Assembly: GCF_022508225.1 (NCBI RefSeq)
Contig: NZ_JAETXJ010000010.1
Span: forward strand, 43,753 to 107,752
Direction: 5' to 3'
DNA length: 64,000 nucleotides
Source of the DNA: Desulfovibrio sp. UIB00
GTDB lineage: Bacteria > Desulfobacterota > Desulfovibrionia > Desulfovibrionales > Desulfovibrionaceae
Part shown: piece after piece, positions 34,855-45,800 of the stretch
Layout: every line of letters begins with the position of its first letter
Numbering within the stretch: position 1 is the stretch's first letter
Translations under genes and position numbers: made by a program
Notes under the pieces: generated by a model
Database searches by the model: none
What the model saw: only the letters and a program-made list of their open reading frames with translations
What the model was told of the DNA's origin: nothing

Positions 34855-35412
34855 TTACCCCCTCGCGCCCCCGTTTTTTACAGCCCAGCCAATGGTTTGG
34901 TGAAAGCTGAGCTTTACCGCCACTGCGGCAAGGCAAGCTGTCAAAAACGCCCCCGCCATATCCAGCGGATAGTGCACCCCCACAAAAATCCTGGCCCAGG
35001 CCGTAGCGAACCCCAGCAGCATGACAAACAGCGCAATGCCACGCGAGCCATTTTGCAGTAACAGAGCAAACGCCAGAGAAAACAAAAAAGTGGCGTGTAA
35101 ACTGGGAAAGGACGATGTGGGTTCGTGGGCAATCAGCATTCGCCCAAGCCCCAGTACAAAGGGCCGAGGATTATAATGAAGCATTCGGATCAGGCAGGCT
35201 GAACCCATGGCTACCGCCACGGTCAAAACCACACGTAAAGCCAGAGCAATGGCAAAACCGCGAGGCTTTTGCCGCACAACAGCCAACAGGGTCAACACCA
35301 CAGCAATGCCGATGGGCCATTCTGCCAGTGCGGCCCCTGCCCATACTGCAAAGGGAGATGCCGCATCGCTGGCGTTAAGAACGAGAAAAATCTGGTGATT
35401 CAGTGAAATCAT
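34855..35412 (-). CDS. PAP2-family membrane phosphatase
   Basis: A 185-residue integral membrane protein with about five helices. The three PAP2 phosphatase motifs are present: HYNPRP (motif 1 end), SSFPSLHATF (motif 2, Leu for the more usual Gly) and ARIFVGVHYPLDM (motif 3, with the catalytic His and the Asp). Size and motifs fit a BcrC-like undecaprenyl-pyrophosphate phosphatase recycling the lipid carrier of cell-wall and glycan synthesis; phosphatidic acid phosphatase is the alternative. It stands 23 bases after the stop of the alpha/beta hydrolase gene, same strand. Confidence 0.82.
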   Translation of the reverse strand: MISLNHQIFLVLNASDAASPFAVWAGAALAEWPIGIAVVLTLLAVVRQKPRGFAIALALRVVLTVAVAMGSACLIRMLHYNPRPFVLGLGRMLIAHEPTSSFPSLHATFLFSLAFALLLQNGSRGIALFVMLLGFATAWARIFVGVHYPLDMAGAFLTACLAAVAVKLSFHQTIGWAVKNGGARG

Positions 35413-35435
35413 GATTTATGCCGGGATGCAGTGCA

Positions 35436-36215
35436 TCAGAAAAAATCCGCATTATGCGCGCTGAAGCGTGTTGTCAAAAATTCCTTGAACATAACCACGG
35501 CCGAGGCCGCAGTGGGACTCCAGGCAAAATCCTGAAAAACAAAATGTCCGCAATACGGCAGCATGAGCAGGGAGGCCCCTGGAATCAACTTTTTCATTTC
35601 CACAAGCTGCTCTGGCAAAACGATATCCCGGTCGCCACCCACAACGAGCGTTGGCGTTTGCAGGGCTTGCAGACGCTCAGTTTTTATAATGTCCATGCAC
35701 TCCCACAGCTCTTTTGTCTTGCTGATGAAACTCTCGAACTTGGGGGCCGGATTAAGTTCCTCATACTGTTGCGCAACTTCCGGCATATGCTCCCGAACAA
35801 AATCCGCAGACAGATTACCAACAGTTTCCAGCCAACCATCCGACATACCTTCAGCAAGATAATTGCCGGATATGGCAATGAGGCTCTTTACCCTGCCCGG
35901 CAGGCGGCTTGCCATATGCAAGCCGAGGTTCGCCCCATCGCTGTAACCAACGATGTGGAAAGATCGCAGATCAAGCGCCTGCGTGAAAGAAATCAGCTCC
36001 TCCGCCATCAGGGCATACTCAAAAGGCGCGTCTGTATCCGCTGTTCTGCCGTGCCCGCGCCGGTCAACAGCGATAACGCGAAAATCCTTTGCCAGTTCTG
36101 CCAGCAGGGTTTCGTAATTTTCGCAGGTATCCAGCCCGCCGTGCAAAAAAAGAAGAGGTTCCCCCTGCCCCTTTGTTGTATAAAACCAGTTGATTTCGCC
36201 AGTTGATATCTGCAT
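35436..36215 (-). CDS. Alpha/beta hydrolase
   Basis: A 259-residue cytoplasmic hydrolase. The oxyanion-hole loop is LLFLHGGLD, the nucleophile elbow GYSDGA, the acid GGDRDIVLP and the base CGHFVF. The cap region between about 130 and 190 is helical. The substrate is unknown; it resembles small esterase/haloperoxidase-type members. ATG 36215 has GGAG at eight bases; a GTG three codons earlier also exists. It is probably co-transcribed with the PAP2 gene downstream. Confidence 0.8.
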   Translation of the reverse strand: MQISTGEINWFYTTKGQGEPLLFLHGGLDTCENYETLLAELAKDFRVIAVDRRGHGRTADTDAPFEYALMAEELISFTQALDLRSFHIVGYSDGANLGLHMASRLPGRVKSLIAISGNYLAEGMSDGWLETVGNLSADFVREHMPEVAQQYEELNPAPKFESFISKTKELWECMDIIKTERLQALQTPTLVVGGDRDIVLPEQLVEMKKLIPGASLLMLPYCGHFVFQDFAWSPTAASAVVMFKEFLTTRFSAHNADFF

Positions 36216-36353
36216 TTCTTGCACTCCGATGTCTGATTTATTTATTACATTACCTTTTTACGTTGACTTATCAACTCTAGAGAGTTGCCATTACTGCCCT
36301 GAACTGAAAAATATTTTCGCGGATACTCACACAACACGCCCGGTCCTGTAAAC

Positions 36354-36390
36354 AAAAAGAGCCGGAGCAAATAATACTCCGGCTCTTTTT
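36354..36390. terminator. Bidirectional terminator
   Basis: 14-bp stem AAAAAGAGCCGGAG / CTCCGGCTCTTTTT (36354-36367 and 36377-36390), nine-base loop. It follows the minus-strand chemoreceptor stop by 32 bases. Confidence 0.92.
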
Positions 36391-36421
36391 GCGCATATCA
36401 GAGTTTGCTTTCAAGCTGCTG

Positions 36422-38152
36422 TCAGTGCACGCCCTTACCATTAAGAAATGGCCCGTAGCGTTTGTCCGTCCCCATAATATGGCCCACGAGCCACTCTTTC
36501 AAAAAGCGCATGATTTCCATGGTGACCTTGGCGCGACCACTTTTAAGCTCCTGCTCAAAAGCCAGAACTTTTTCTACCAGATCACGATGCGCTTTTTTGT
36601 GTGCAGGCGCTTCTGCGTAGCCATAGCGGTCAAAAAATTCTTCTTCCGTGGCGAAATGCTTTACTGTGTATTGCTTCAGCCTGTCCAGCACGCCTGCAAG
36701 CACCTCTTCTGACCGACGTTGCCGCATGGCGGAATTCAACTCATTGATAAGGGCCACAAGAGCCTTGTGCTGTTCGTCAATCTTTGCAACCCCTACAGAA
36801 AGATCGCTTGTCCAGCATATCAGCTGATCGGAATCTACAACGCCGCCAAGATTTCCCTGCCCCATGGCGCTGACGATGGCGTCCAGTTCTTCTGCCTGAC
36901 CGGATATTTCCACAAGCACACGAATGGAATTATTGACATGTTCCGCAGTTTCCTTTGCGATTGTGTTGACTTCAGCCGCACCTTTGCGAACATCTTCACT
37001 CGCTGCAGTTTGCGCCTGGCTGGATGCTGCGATGGCAGAAACTTCGTTGGCGGCCTGCTGGACAAATCCCGCAATCCTGTCCACATCTTCAGCGGCCTGT
37101 TCGGCGGCGCTTGCGCTAGTAACAATATCTTGCGCGGCGGCATCCACAGCCTGAACATTTTCGCGGGCCCTGGCCTGAATATTTCTCAATGACTCGCCGA
37201 CCTCGCTGGTGGCCTTCATTGTCTTTTCCGCAAGCTTGCGCACTTCATCGGCTACCACGGCGAATCCACGGCCGGCTTCGCCAGCCCTGGCGGCCTCAAT
37301 GGCGGCGTTCAGGGCCAACAGATTTGTTTGATCCGCAATGTCGGAAATAACTCCAAGCACAGCTCCAATGCCCTCGGCCTGTTGCCCAAGATTGGTCATG
37401 GTTTCCTTGAGCAGCAGAATGCGCTCTTTAACCTGATCAATGGAAAGAACTGCCGAGCGCACCCCTTGCGCGCCCGACACAGCCCCCTGCTGCGCCAAAG
37501 CAGCGTCATCCGCAGCTTTAACGGTATTGAGCGCTATACTCTGAATGGCGGAATTAATCTGCTCTATGGCTTGCGAGGCTCCCTGCATTCTTTCCCGCTG
37601 AAGCACCACATCGCGATCAACATTCTCCATGTTTTGACCAAGTTCGCGGATACCGGAAAAAATACTCGAGGATGCAGTAGCCGCTTTTTGCGAGGCGGTG
37701 CGCATGTCATTGAGCAGTTGTCGCACCTGCGCTTCCGCAGCGCGGCTTTCCTGCAATGCAAGCTCGCTGTCTGCCGCGAGCCGGTGCGCTTCGTCGCCTT
37801 TCTGCCGGGCATCTTTAAGGGCCTGATCCAGTGAGGCGACCATAGTGCAAATACTTTCGCGCAGATCTGAGTATTCTTTGGGCATGGTGTACGCTGGGCA
37901 TGCTGCGGGACGGCCACTGGCGATCTCTTGTGCGTAATCACGTATGCTGCGTAAAGGAAGTATCAGTTGCCTGTAGACCGTCCATATTAAAAAAAGACCA
38001 GCCGTGGCCGCTAATAAAAATAACACACCGTGTATTATAAACGATGCATTAGAAATAACGCCATATGTGAATGATGCTGCGCCACCGCACATCAGCACGA
38101 CAGCAGAAGAAAACAACCGGAATGAGAGGCTTGTTCCTGATGCAATAGCCAT
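36422..38152 (-). CDS. Methyl-accepting chemotaxis protein with C-terminal hemerythrin domain
   Basis: Two membrane helices lie near the N-terminus (residues about 10-30 and 38-62), with almost no periplasmic loop between them. A HAMP-like stretch ([16 protein letters not shown]) and a long coiled coil follow. The conserved signalling tip is [20 protein letters not shown] and [14 protein letters not shown]. The last 130 residues are bacteriohemerythrin: [36 protein letters not shown] and [13 protein letters not shown] supply the His, Glu and Asp ligands of a di-iron centre that binds oxygen. It therefore probably senses O2 or redox state in the cytoplasm, as reported for DcrH of Desulfovibrio. 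AGGGGA lies upstream of the ATG. Confidence 0.93.
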   Translation of the reverse strand: MAIASGTSLSFRLFSSAVVLMCGGAASFTYGVISNASFIIHGVLFLLAATAGLFLIWTVYRQLILPLRSIRDYAQEIASGRPAACPAYTMPKEYSDLRESICTMVASLDQALKDARQKGDEAHRLAADSELALQESRAAEAQVRQLLNDMRTASQKAATASSSIFSGIRELGQNMENVDRDVVLQRERMQGASQAIEQINSAIQSIALNTVKAADDAALAQQGAVSGAQGVRSAVLSIDQVKERILLLKETMTNLGQQAEGIGAVLGVISDIADQTNLLALNAAIEAARAGEAGRGFAVVADEVRKLAEKTMKATSEVGESLRNIQARARENVQAVDAAAQDIVTSASAAEQAAEDVDRIAGFVQQAANEVSAIAASSQAQTAASEDVRKGAAEVNTIAKETAEHVNNSIRVLVEISGQAEELDAIVSAMGQGNLGGVVDSDQLICWTSDLSVGVAKIDEQHKALVALINELNSAMRQRRSEEVLAGVLDRLKQYTVKHFATEEEFFDRYGYAEAPAHKKAHRDLVEKVLAFEQELKSGRAKVTMEIMRFLKEWLVGHIMGTDKRYGPFLNGKGVH

Positions 38153-38720
38153 GACAGATCCCCTAATGTAGTCGATTGTCGATTTTCAGGAAGCAAAAAC
38201 TGTCTCGATAAAAATGCAGGCTAAACAACTCAACGGGAACATTAATAACTTTTATATATAATTATACAAAGTTAAATGCAACTGTCACTCAAAAAATACG
38301 GTAGCTGCCTATCTTTTAAACCAATGGCAAAGCGTGTGCCCATTCTTGAGTAGTTTGCTTAATAAAATAAAAAAATATCTCTAGAGACTTACCGCCCCAT
38401 GCATTGACCTCAGTATCAACCTTATTTGAAATATAACGGATGCATCAATTTTTTTATTAGTTGAAAAAATAATTTTTTTGGAAATAAGCAAAATAATCAT
38501 TGCCATACTGAACAAAATAACGACTACTAAAACTTCCCACTACAGCAACAAGGGAAAGCATGCGCGCTTCAAGCTCACACGTGCCCCATGATAGCCACGT
38601 GTGATATAAAGCCGCACATGACCGGGAACTTGCTTTCACATAGCGAACGCATAATTGCAGAAGCTGCGCGCCGGTAAGCGTGTCGAATGGTGCAGGGGAG
38701 GGGGAAGGCTGCTTAACTAG
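38153..38720. other. AT-rich intergenic region
   Basis: About 570 bases upstream of the hemerythrin chemoreceptor, AT-rich from 38160 to 38560. It must hold that gene's promoter. A minus-strand frame of 101 codons (38457-38762) crosses the adjacent terminator and does not look coding. Confidence 0.45.
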
Positions 38721-38768
38721 AAAAAAAGACTGGAGCTGCATGTACGGCATTGCACCATACATGCAGCT
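38721..38768 (-). terminator. Terminator after the ABC-F gene
   Basis: AGCTGCATGTA (38734-38744) and TACATGCAGCT (38758-38768), an 11-bp stem. On the minus strand, TTTTTTT follows six bases later. Confidence 0.8.
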
Positions 38769-38788
38769 GACGCTGACGGGAGTATGCC

Positions 38789-40663
38789 CTACCCTGCCAG
38801 TTCACCAAGCTCTTGCAGGCGCTGTTCCGCAAACTCCCAGCGTTGCAGCAGCTCAGTCTGCTCTGTTTCCAGCGCCACCAGACGGTCTGTCGTTTTGGCA
38901 AAAGCTTCTGGATCGCGAGCGAACAGTTCCGGGTCGGCAAGGGTCGCTTCCAGAGTTTTCTGCTCCTGCTCCAGAGCGTCCATGCGTTCGGGCAGGGCTT
39001 CCAGCTCCTGGCCCAGTTGTTCAAATTCCCTCTGTTCCTTAAAGCTGCGTCTGCGGGGCTTATCCGAGGCTGGGCGGGGAGTTGAGCGGGCGCTTTTTTC
39101 TTCCGGCTTGCGCTCCTGTGCAGGGGCCGAGCGCTGGCGCAGCCAGTCGGTATACGCGCCAACGTACTCGTGCGCCATGCCGTCGCCCTCCAGGGCGATG
39201 ACGCTGGTGACAAGATTATCCAGAAAACTGCGGTCATGGCTGACCACAAGCACAGTGCCGGAATAATCCGCAATCAGCTCTTCCAGCAGATCAAGGGTTT
39301 CCGCGTCCAGATCGTTGGTGGGTTCGTCCAGCACCAGCACGTTGGATGGCCGGGTAAAGAGCTTTGCCAGCAGCAGGCGGTTGCGCTCGCCGCCGGAGAG
39401 CACCTTGACAGGCAGACGCAAGCGGTCGGGAGTGAAGAGAAAATCCTGTAAATATCCTGCAACATGGCGCGTGCTGCCGCCCACTGTGACCACGTCGTTG
39501 CCCTCTGCAACGCTGTGCATGACGCTGGCTTCCGGGTCGAGCGTTTCGCGCAGCTGATCGAAATAGCTGATTTCCAGATTGGTGCCGAGGCGCACCTCGC
39601 CTTCTGTGGGTTGCTGCTCGCCCAGCAGAACGCGGATAAGCGATGTTTTGCCCGTGCCGTTTTCGCCGATCAGGCCCACGCGGTCGCCGCGCTGAATGAT
39701 GGTGGAAAAATTACGGATAAGCGGCGGCTGACCAGGGTAGCCGACTGAAACATCCTCGGCCTCAATAACCAGCTTGCCCGAGCGCCCGGCCTCCTGCGCG
39801 GCCATGCGCACGTTGCCCTGCCTGTCGCGCCGCTCGGCGCGCTCGGCCCGCAGGGCCACAAGAGCGCGCACCCGCCCCATGTTGCGCGTGCGGCGAGCCT
39901 TGATGCCCTGCCGAATCCACACTTCCTCCTGCGCCAGCTTTTTGTCTTGCAGGGCAAAGGCGCGCTCCTCGGCGGCAAGGCGTTCCTCGCGCCTCTCGGG
40001 GTAACGGTCGAACCCGCAGGAGTAGTTGTGCAGCTTGCCCCGGTCGATCTCCACAACGCGCGTGGCAAGGCGCTTGGCAAAGGCCCTGTCGTGGCTGACA
40101 AAAATCAGGGTGCGGGCCTTGCGCAGCAAAAAATCTTCCAGCCAGGTGATGGTGGCGATATCCAGATGGTTGGTAGGTTCGTCCAGAATGAGGTCTTCTG
40201 AGCAGATCAGCGCCCGCGCCAGAGCCACGCGGCGCTTGGTGCCGCCGGAGAGGGAGGTAAAATCCGCATCGGGATCCAACCCCAGATGGTTGATGACGGC
40301 AAGCACATCGCCGTAGCGCTCCCAGCCGCTGGTCAGCTCAAGGCTGTGCTCGGCCCCGGCATGGGCAGCGGCAAGGGCCGTGCCCTCCTCGCCCAGGACC
40401 TCCGCCACCAGAGAAAAAACAGTGCCGCGCCAGCGTTCCGGCACATCCTGCGGCATCTGGCCTATGAGCGTGCCGGGGCGGATAATCATGCCGGAATTGG
40501 GCTGCATCTGCCCGCCGAGCAGCGCCAGCAGCGATGACTTGCCCGCGCCGTTGCGGCCCACGAGACAAAGCCTGTCGCCCACTTCAACCGAAAAATCCGC
40601 AGAATCCAGTAGCGGCTTGCCGCCAAGGTTCAGGGTAACACCCTGCATGCTCAAAAATGCCAA
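38789..40663 (-). CDS. uup: ABC-F family ATPase, Uup-like
   Basis: A soluble protein with two ABC domains, acting on ribosomes or DNA rather than transport. First cassette: GRNGAGKSS, LSGGTKRRVALARAL, DLILDEPTNHLD. Second: GENGTGKTS, LSGGERNRLLLAKL, VLVLDEPTNDLD. The linker between them is highly charged (RREERLAAEERAFALQ). A basic hinge (RRSFKEQREFEQL) and a coiled-coil C-terminal domain of about 80 residues identify Uup rather than EttA. The start is probably TTG 40663, six bases after GGAG, giving MAFLSMQGVTLN; an ATG at 40648 is possible. Uup affects transposon excision and ribosome quality control in E. coli. Confidence 0.88.
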   Translation of the reverse strand: MAFLSMQGVTLNLGGKPLLDSADFSVEVGDRLCLVGRNGAGKSSLLALLGGQMQPNSGMIIRPGTLIGQMPQDVPERWRGTVFSLVAEVLGEEGTALAAAHAGAEHSLELTSGWERYGDVLAVINHLGLDPDADFTSLSGGTKRRVALARALICSEDLILDEPTNHLDIATITWLEDFLLRKARTLIFVSHDRAFAKRLATRVVEIDRGKLHNYSCGFDRYPERREERLAAEERAFALQDKKLAQEEVWIRQGIKARRTRNMGRVRALVALRAERAERRDRQGNVRMAAQEAGRSGKLVIEAEDVSVGYPGQPPLIRNFSTIIQRGDRVGLIGENGTGKTSLIRVLLGEQQPTEGEVRLGTNLEISYFDQLRETLDPEASVMHSVAEGNDVVTVGGSTRHVAGYLQDFLFTPDRLRLPVKVLSGGERNRLLLAKLFTRPSNVLVLDEPTNDLDAETLDLLEELIADYSGTVLVVSHDRSFLDNLVTSVIALEGDGMAHEYVGAYTDWLRQRSAPAQERKPEEKSARSTPRPASDKPRRRSFKEQREFEQLGQELEALPERMDALEQEQKTLEATLADPELFARDPEAFAKTTDRLVALETEQTELLQRWEFAEQRLQELGELAG

Positions 40664-40971
40664 AATATTCTCCAACACGGTGATATGATTCTGCCCAGGG
40701 CTGTGGCTGCTCTGGGTTGCGGCTGCCCTGCGGATGCGTGCTTTGCGCGATCCGCAAACTGGGCGACCAGCGCTGTGCGCAAAAAATGCGCTGCACCTGC
40801 GCCCCGCAGAGGCGTATCATTACCCCAGCGGCGAAACTGACGCAACGGGCCGGGGGCAAGGCTGCGCGCGGCGCAATCTGCACAACACACGCGGGCGACC
40901 TTGTATTGCCCGCACAAAGCGAGTACCCGAAGACATTGCCGGAACTTCATTCATTACCTAAGGGCGGGAAT
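40664..40971. other. Divergent intergenic region
   Basis: About 300 GC-rich bases between the divergent uup and hydrolase genes. It should hold both promoters. I see no gene or clear motif. Confidence 0.4.
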
Positions 40972-41739
40972 ATGCGGAGCGCAAAAATCTTTTGCTGGTG
41001 TTTTCTGTTTGTATTTTTTGGCGGATTTGGCTGCGCCCTTGCGGGCGAGATTCAGGTTCACGAAACCACGCAAACGACATCCCAAGGCCCGGTTGAGGTC
41101 AAAACCTTTCTTGCTGCCGGGCAAGGGCCGCACCCGGCTATCATCGTGCTGCACGGCAGCCAGGGCCTGGATAAATTTCGGGCGTTTTATGAGCGCAACG
41201 CCACGCAGCTGGCCCACGCGGGTTTTGATACCTATGTGCTGGATTATTATAATGAGCAGGACGTCGCATGCTCCAAAACTGTGGAAACGCGGCGCGCAAA
41301 TTTTTCAAAGCGCATAGGCGCGTGGTCGCAGATGATCAGCGATGTTGTGACAGACGTGCTCGCGCAGGGGCAGAAGGCCCGCCCCGTTGGCATCGTGGGC
41401 TTTTCTCAGGGGGGATATCTGGGAACATCCGTAGCCAGCAAGGATACAAGAATCGCGGCGCTGGTCGTGTATTACGGCGGCATCCCCGCTCAACGCAGGG
41501 CTGACGGCAAGCACCCCATTACCCACATGCCGCCCTTGCTGGAACTGCACGGCGACGCGGATACAGTTGTGCCCATGGAAAGAGGCAAGGAACTGGTGGA
41601 ACTGACCCGCAGCCTTGGCCAAACGGCTGAAATGGTGATCTACCCCGGCGCGGGGCACGGCTTTAACCGCTCTGCCGCAACAGACGCGGAGCAGCGGACG
41701 CTGGAGTTTTTTCAGCGGGTGTTGATGGACAAGAGGTAA
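40972..41739 (+). CDS. Secreted dienelactone-hydrolase-like alpha/beta hydrolase
   Basis: A signal peptide of about 24 residues (FCWCFLFVFFGGFGCALAG) precedes a 230-residue alpha/beta hydrolase. Conserved points are IIVLHGSQGL, the nucleophile elbow GFSQGG with Ser rather than the Cys of true dienelactone hydrolases, LHGDADTVVP with the Asp, and GAGHGF with the His. It probably acts in the periplasm on an ester; the substrate is unknown. ATG 40972 is chosen because the signal peptide follows it. The long open frame upstream is not protein-like. Confidence 0.8.
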   Translation: MRSAKIFCWCFLFVFFGGFGCALAGEIQVHETTQTTSQGPVEVKTFLAAGQGPHPAIIVLHGSQGLDKFRAFYERNATQLAHAGFDTYVLDYYNEQDVACSKTVETRRANFSKRIGAWSQMISDVVTDVLAQGQKARPVGIVGFSQGGYLGTSVASKDTRIAALVVYYGGIPAQRRADGKHPITHMPPLLELHGDADTVVPMERGKELVELTRSLGQTAEMVIYPGAGHGFNRSAATDAEQRTLEFFQRVLMDKR

Positions 41740-42014
41740 AGGGGGCCCAATAGTTAGTGTCCGTGGGACGCCAGATAACTACCAGAAGGAATTTTCACCT
41801 AAAGAGCCTGCCCCAGATGTTAACCCCTTGGCGGTGATTATTGAATCTGTGGTTCTGTCGGAATCTGTTCGGAGGCATGAGGCCAAGGCCAGTGGGCAAC
41901 TCTGGACATTTTACCACATAGGGGGGGACGATACTGCAGCTTGCCCTTATGTTTTTATGCAACAGGGCACAATAAACATGACGGGGAACTGGCAAAATGA
42001 TTCGTATTTGCTGA

Positions 42015-42584
42015 TTAAGGCTTTTTTGCAGTGCCGTAGCGAAAAACGCCGCGCTCCATAATGATGAGATCAGAAAAACTGCTTTCTTTCAAAATCTCGT
42101 CTGTGCGACGGTTGAGGTTGCATCCGTCGGCAATTCGTGCCCATGAGCCATTAGCAAAGTCAAAAATTTTACCGGCCCGCGCTCCTTTGGGCCGCACATG
42201 CTCTATGAAAATGAACAGGCCGCCCGCCTTGAGCACCCGCTGTATTTCGCTCATGCTTTTTTCAATATCCGCAGTGCAAAAAAGCAGCGTGGCGACCACG
42301 GTGTCAAACTGCCCTTCTGCAAAAGGCATTTTTTCAACATTGCCCTGATAAAACGCAAAATCCTTCCCGGCCCGCCGTTCAAGTTCCTGTGAGTACTGGC
42401 GATCCAACCCTGTCAGACTGCGTATTTTTTCAGGATTATAATATCGAAGGTTGACTCCTGTTCCTATCCCGGCTTCAAGCACATCGCCATATGCACAGGG
42501 CATTATTGTTGAACGCATTTTCTTCAATACCCACGCTTCTAAGGGCATCATGGCTATATCGTATATGTTCATGCCCGATTCCAT
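42015..42584 (-). CDS. Class I SAM-dependent methyltransferase
   Basis: A 189-residue Rossmann-type methyltransferase. Motif I is VLEAGIGTGVNLRYY and the acidic loop is LTGLDRQ. The motif II/III region is FDTVVATLLFCTA, and LKAGGLFIFIEHV follows as in UbiE/Methyltransf_11 proteins. The substrate is unknown; small members like this methylate lipids, arsenicals or phosphonium-type compounds. Two starts are possible (42584 or 42572). Its start lies 29 bases from the left att-like repeat, so the DNA upstream of it, including its promoter, is probably island-derived. Confidence 0.8.
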   Translation of the reverse strand: MESGMNIYDIAMMPLEAWVLKKMRSTIMPCAYGDVLEAGIGTGVNLRYYNPEKIRSLTGLDRQYSQELERRAGKDFAFYQGNVEKMPFAEGQFDTVVATLLFCTADIEKSMSEIQRVLKAGGLFIFIEHVRPKGARAGKIFDFANGSWARIADGCNLNRRTDEILKESSFSDLIIMERGVFRYGTAKKP

Positions 42585-42612
42585 TTGTATTACAGAGTGC
42601 GATGAAGAAGGC

Positions 42613-42625
42613 GAGGGTGGGATTC
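42613..42625 (+). repeat. Left att-like copy of the tRNA-Ser 3' region
   Basis: GAGGGTGGGATTC here is identical to 52781-52793 inside tRNA-Ser, in the same orientation. GGCG precedes AGGGTGGGATTC in both copies, the tRNA copy having three extra bases (GAG). Read on the minus strand, this gives a tRNA end nearly up to the CCA, as expected for a displaced tRNA 3' fragment at the distal end of an integrated element. Confidence 0.65.
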
Positions 42626-42814
42626 ATAATTACAAACAATTACCTGAAATAATTAAATTATTTAACTAAACAAAAAAGATATATCCGGTTTGATGTCCAA
42701 AATAAATTAGCCTCAAAAAAATTGCGAACAATCATCTATCTAAGGCTTTTCAACTGGATCATGTAACTTTCTCCATAAAAAAGATGCATCAATACAGCAA
42801 GTTTATTGTAGTAT

Positions 42815-45800
42815 TTAGTTTGCATATTTTCCAAGTGTAAAAATAGATTTTGCCGCAAGAAAACAATGACGAAACTCAGGAAAACAAAATTCCACACGTC
42901 TAATTAGTGACAAGCATCTATTTATTGCATCCTTGTCACTACTAACATTGGCAATTATTGATGATTTTTCTCTCAGAAAATTAAGCGCCTGCTCCGAATT
43001 ACTGTAAGAATTAAAGACATTCAGAACTGCGCATAGACATAGAAACTCTTCATTTTTATGTTGCTCAACAATCCTTGACAGAATCCATTCAACTATAGTT
43101 TCAGCCAGTTCTGTAGAGTAATTTATCGATGCAATCCGGCTCACTCCTTCAACTATCTTAAATAAATCATCATCCTTAATTTCTGCATATGAGGTCTTCA
43201 ATCGTTTACATGAAATTATTATTTTTTCAATATGTTCAGGGCTAACCCGAAATAAATGAGAGCAGGCATAGAGAGAAAGCAAGAACTCTTTCGCCTCAAA
43301 CATCTCAAACCTTCTGACAATCTCTAACGAAATTTCATCAGGAATGATTAGCTCACGATAGTGCTGGCTCAACCCAGAGAACGGCGTTGGATGCAGGACA
43401 TAAATATTGTTTTCAGCAGTTGCCTTCTTTGAATTGGCACCTAAAAGCAAGTCGCTCCATTCTTTCGGCACGCCTTTTGTGCAAAAGACATCAATAGAAG
43501 CTATTATTCTATTACAAAGAAACCCAACAATATACGGCTTTGAAATTTGATAATTTTGCCATAACGGCGATTCAAGCCCGCCAGTTAAGCCTGATAACAA
43601 AAACAAATCGTTTTGTTCGTCTCTTAAACACTTCAACAACGCAGTTCTATCAAATTCATATTTATTTAAAATTCGGGAAACGTACCCAGACCACCCCCAA
43701 GCACAAAGTCGCTGGAAGTAAAGAGGAAAATCTTTCAAAATATTTTTTTGAACAAGCGAGGGGGACACAAAGTGCAAGCTAATCTCAAAATCAATAAATT
43801 CATTTGAGGATGATGCTTCGACAATCCTCTTGATGATGTCCTTACCAATCGCAACGTAACAATTATTTTCACAAGATAACGCTGCACAGATATCAAATAT
43901 AAGCATAAGACTAAATGGATCTTTAAATGTACTTGCACAATGTTGCAAAAACTCAACAGAAAAATCACACCTCTTATGCAAACATGTATCCAACATTTGC
44001 TTTGAAGGGATTACAGAGCTTGGCCCAAATTCATACAACGCCTTCTTCAAGTTTCTAGCAAGCAATCGTCCCCGTAGGACAGCTGAACTAAGAAAAAAAC
44101 CATCAATATTGTGCGACATCGGCTTACCAAACAGCGCAACAAATGTATCAACAGACTGGGGGGTGAGAGAATCAGCCAATAGCTTATGCGTCCGTGATAT
44201 TTCAGCTTCTATCTTATCCAATACAACAGAAGGTAATTTGCCAATGTCATCAACGAGCTCCCAATAATCAGAGTTAGTCAACTCAACAGTAATACTCTTT
44301 TTCCACTTTCGAACAAGCTCGCGCGGAAAGTCATATGTTTCCTTGAGGACGTTAAGAATTCTTTGGCGAGCTTTTGTTGAATCCGTAAGGATACAACCTG
44401 CGGTTAACTCACAGCTACTGTCCCCATTAACAAATTGAATTGCTCCACTCCCTGTTTTTTCAACCCTTAAACTTGTTTTATTGCCGCTATCATCAATCAA
44501 ATTATTCACATGACCATTAGCAATTTCTCTTATTTTCCCCAAGAAGTTATTATATGAAAAAGACGCATTGCATATTGTGACTTGCCCAAAACATTCCATA
44601 TATTTTTCATAGAATTCGGGGTCTTTTAGCAATAGGGATTTAATTCGAGGGTGCAATTGCAACATGCAAAATTTTAATATTTCTGCATAGCTATAAGGGC
44701 TACCCTCACCCTCATGATTGCAGACCATATCGTTTATTACCTTACGAAACAGATCACTAAGCGATGGATAAACAAACGTTGCTAAATAATTATCTGCTTT
44801 TAGTATGAAGTCCTCAACAAACTCGAAATAGGCTTTCACCTTACTAGGTTCGTGGAGAAAGTTTGCGTCGGCAAGCAATGCAACAATTGCTCCGGCAGTG
44901 CGGGCATATGCTCCCGCAAAGCCCCGCGAATCTGAAGTAGGTAAGCAGCAATACAAAGCATCTAAAATTTTATGTATATAAATAGATTTTTTTCGAGCCG
45001 CCTCAACAACTTCCTCATTAATCCAGACATCCTTTATTGCAGTTGTGCATACTTTGACACAAGATAGAATGAAAGGCATTTCATCTGGCAAAACTAGAAT
45101 AGATGTTTTACCAATCATACAAAAATATTCTATAAATTCAGTTAACTCGATTGATTGTTTATTCTGCTGAAAACTTTGATTTGCAGCCGCAAGAACTTCT
45201 TGGCTTGTCAACGGAACAAAGACCGTTCCACACCTTCGCAATTTTTTATAAATATCACTCAAACCTTGTTCAGTAATAACTGATGCACACTGTAGACGCC
45301 TTAGCACGTCCAAACTAGACATTATTATCGGGGACTCCCCAATATTTTTATTTACGAATCTATCATCAACTACGATGGCATCACGTTCATGTCCATGGGC
45401 TAACAAAGCCTGCAAGGAGAAACCGTCATAATCCTCGTCGCTCTTATTCCTTATCAAAAATTGTATTTTACCTGACGCAATGCCTCCACTAACTTCATTT
45501 CTAATCATTGTAATAATATCTTCAACATCAGACTGCCTGTCTACATAAGAAAGTAAACCAAGATAATGAAGACGCATTTCTTCCGATATAAAAACTTCTG
45601 AATTAACTTTTAAAAGATTTTCAATGATGCCATACCTTATAAGACAATCCAAGGCATAGCTATCTAGAAAAAGTTGTGTATGCCTTGAAATTTTTTTATG
45701 ACTGACAGAATATAAATGGTTTGCCTTATGATATTGTACAATTTCTTCTTCATTATCTTTTGCAATGACTCCTTCGTGTGAAAGAAAACTTACAATTTCA

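Noticed and set aside
38457..38762. 101-codon minus-strand frame downstream of uup
   Set aside because: It begins inside the terminator stem and its composition is not protein-like.
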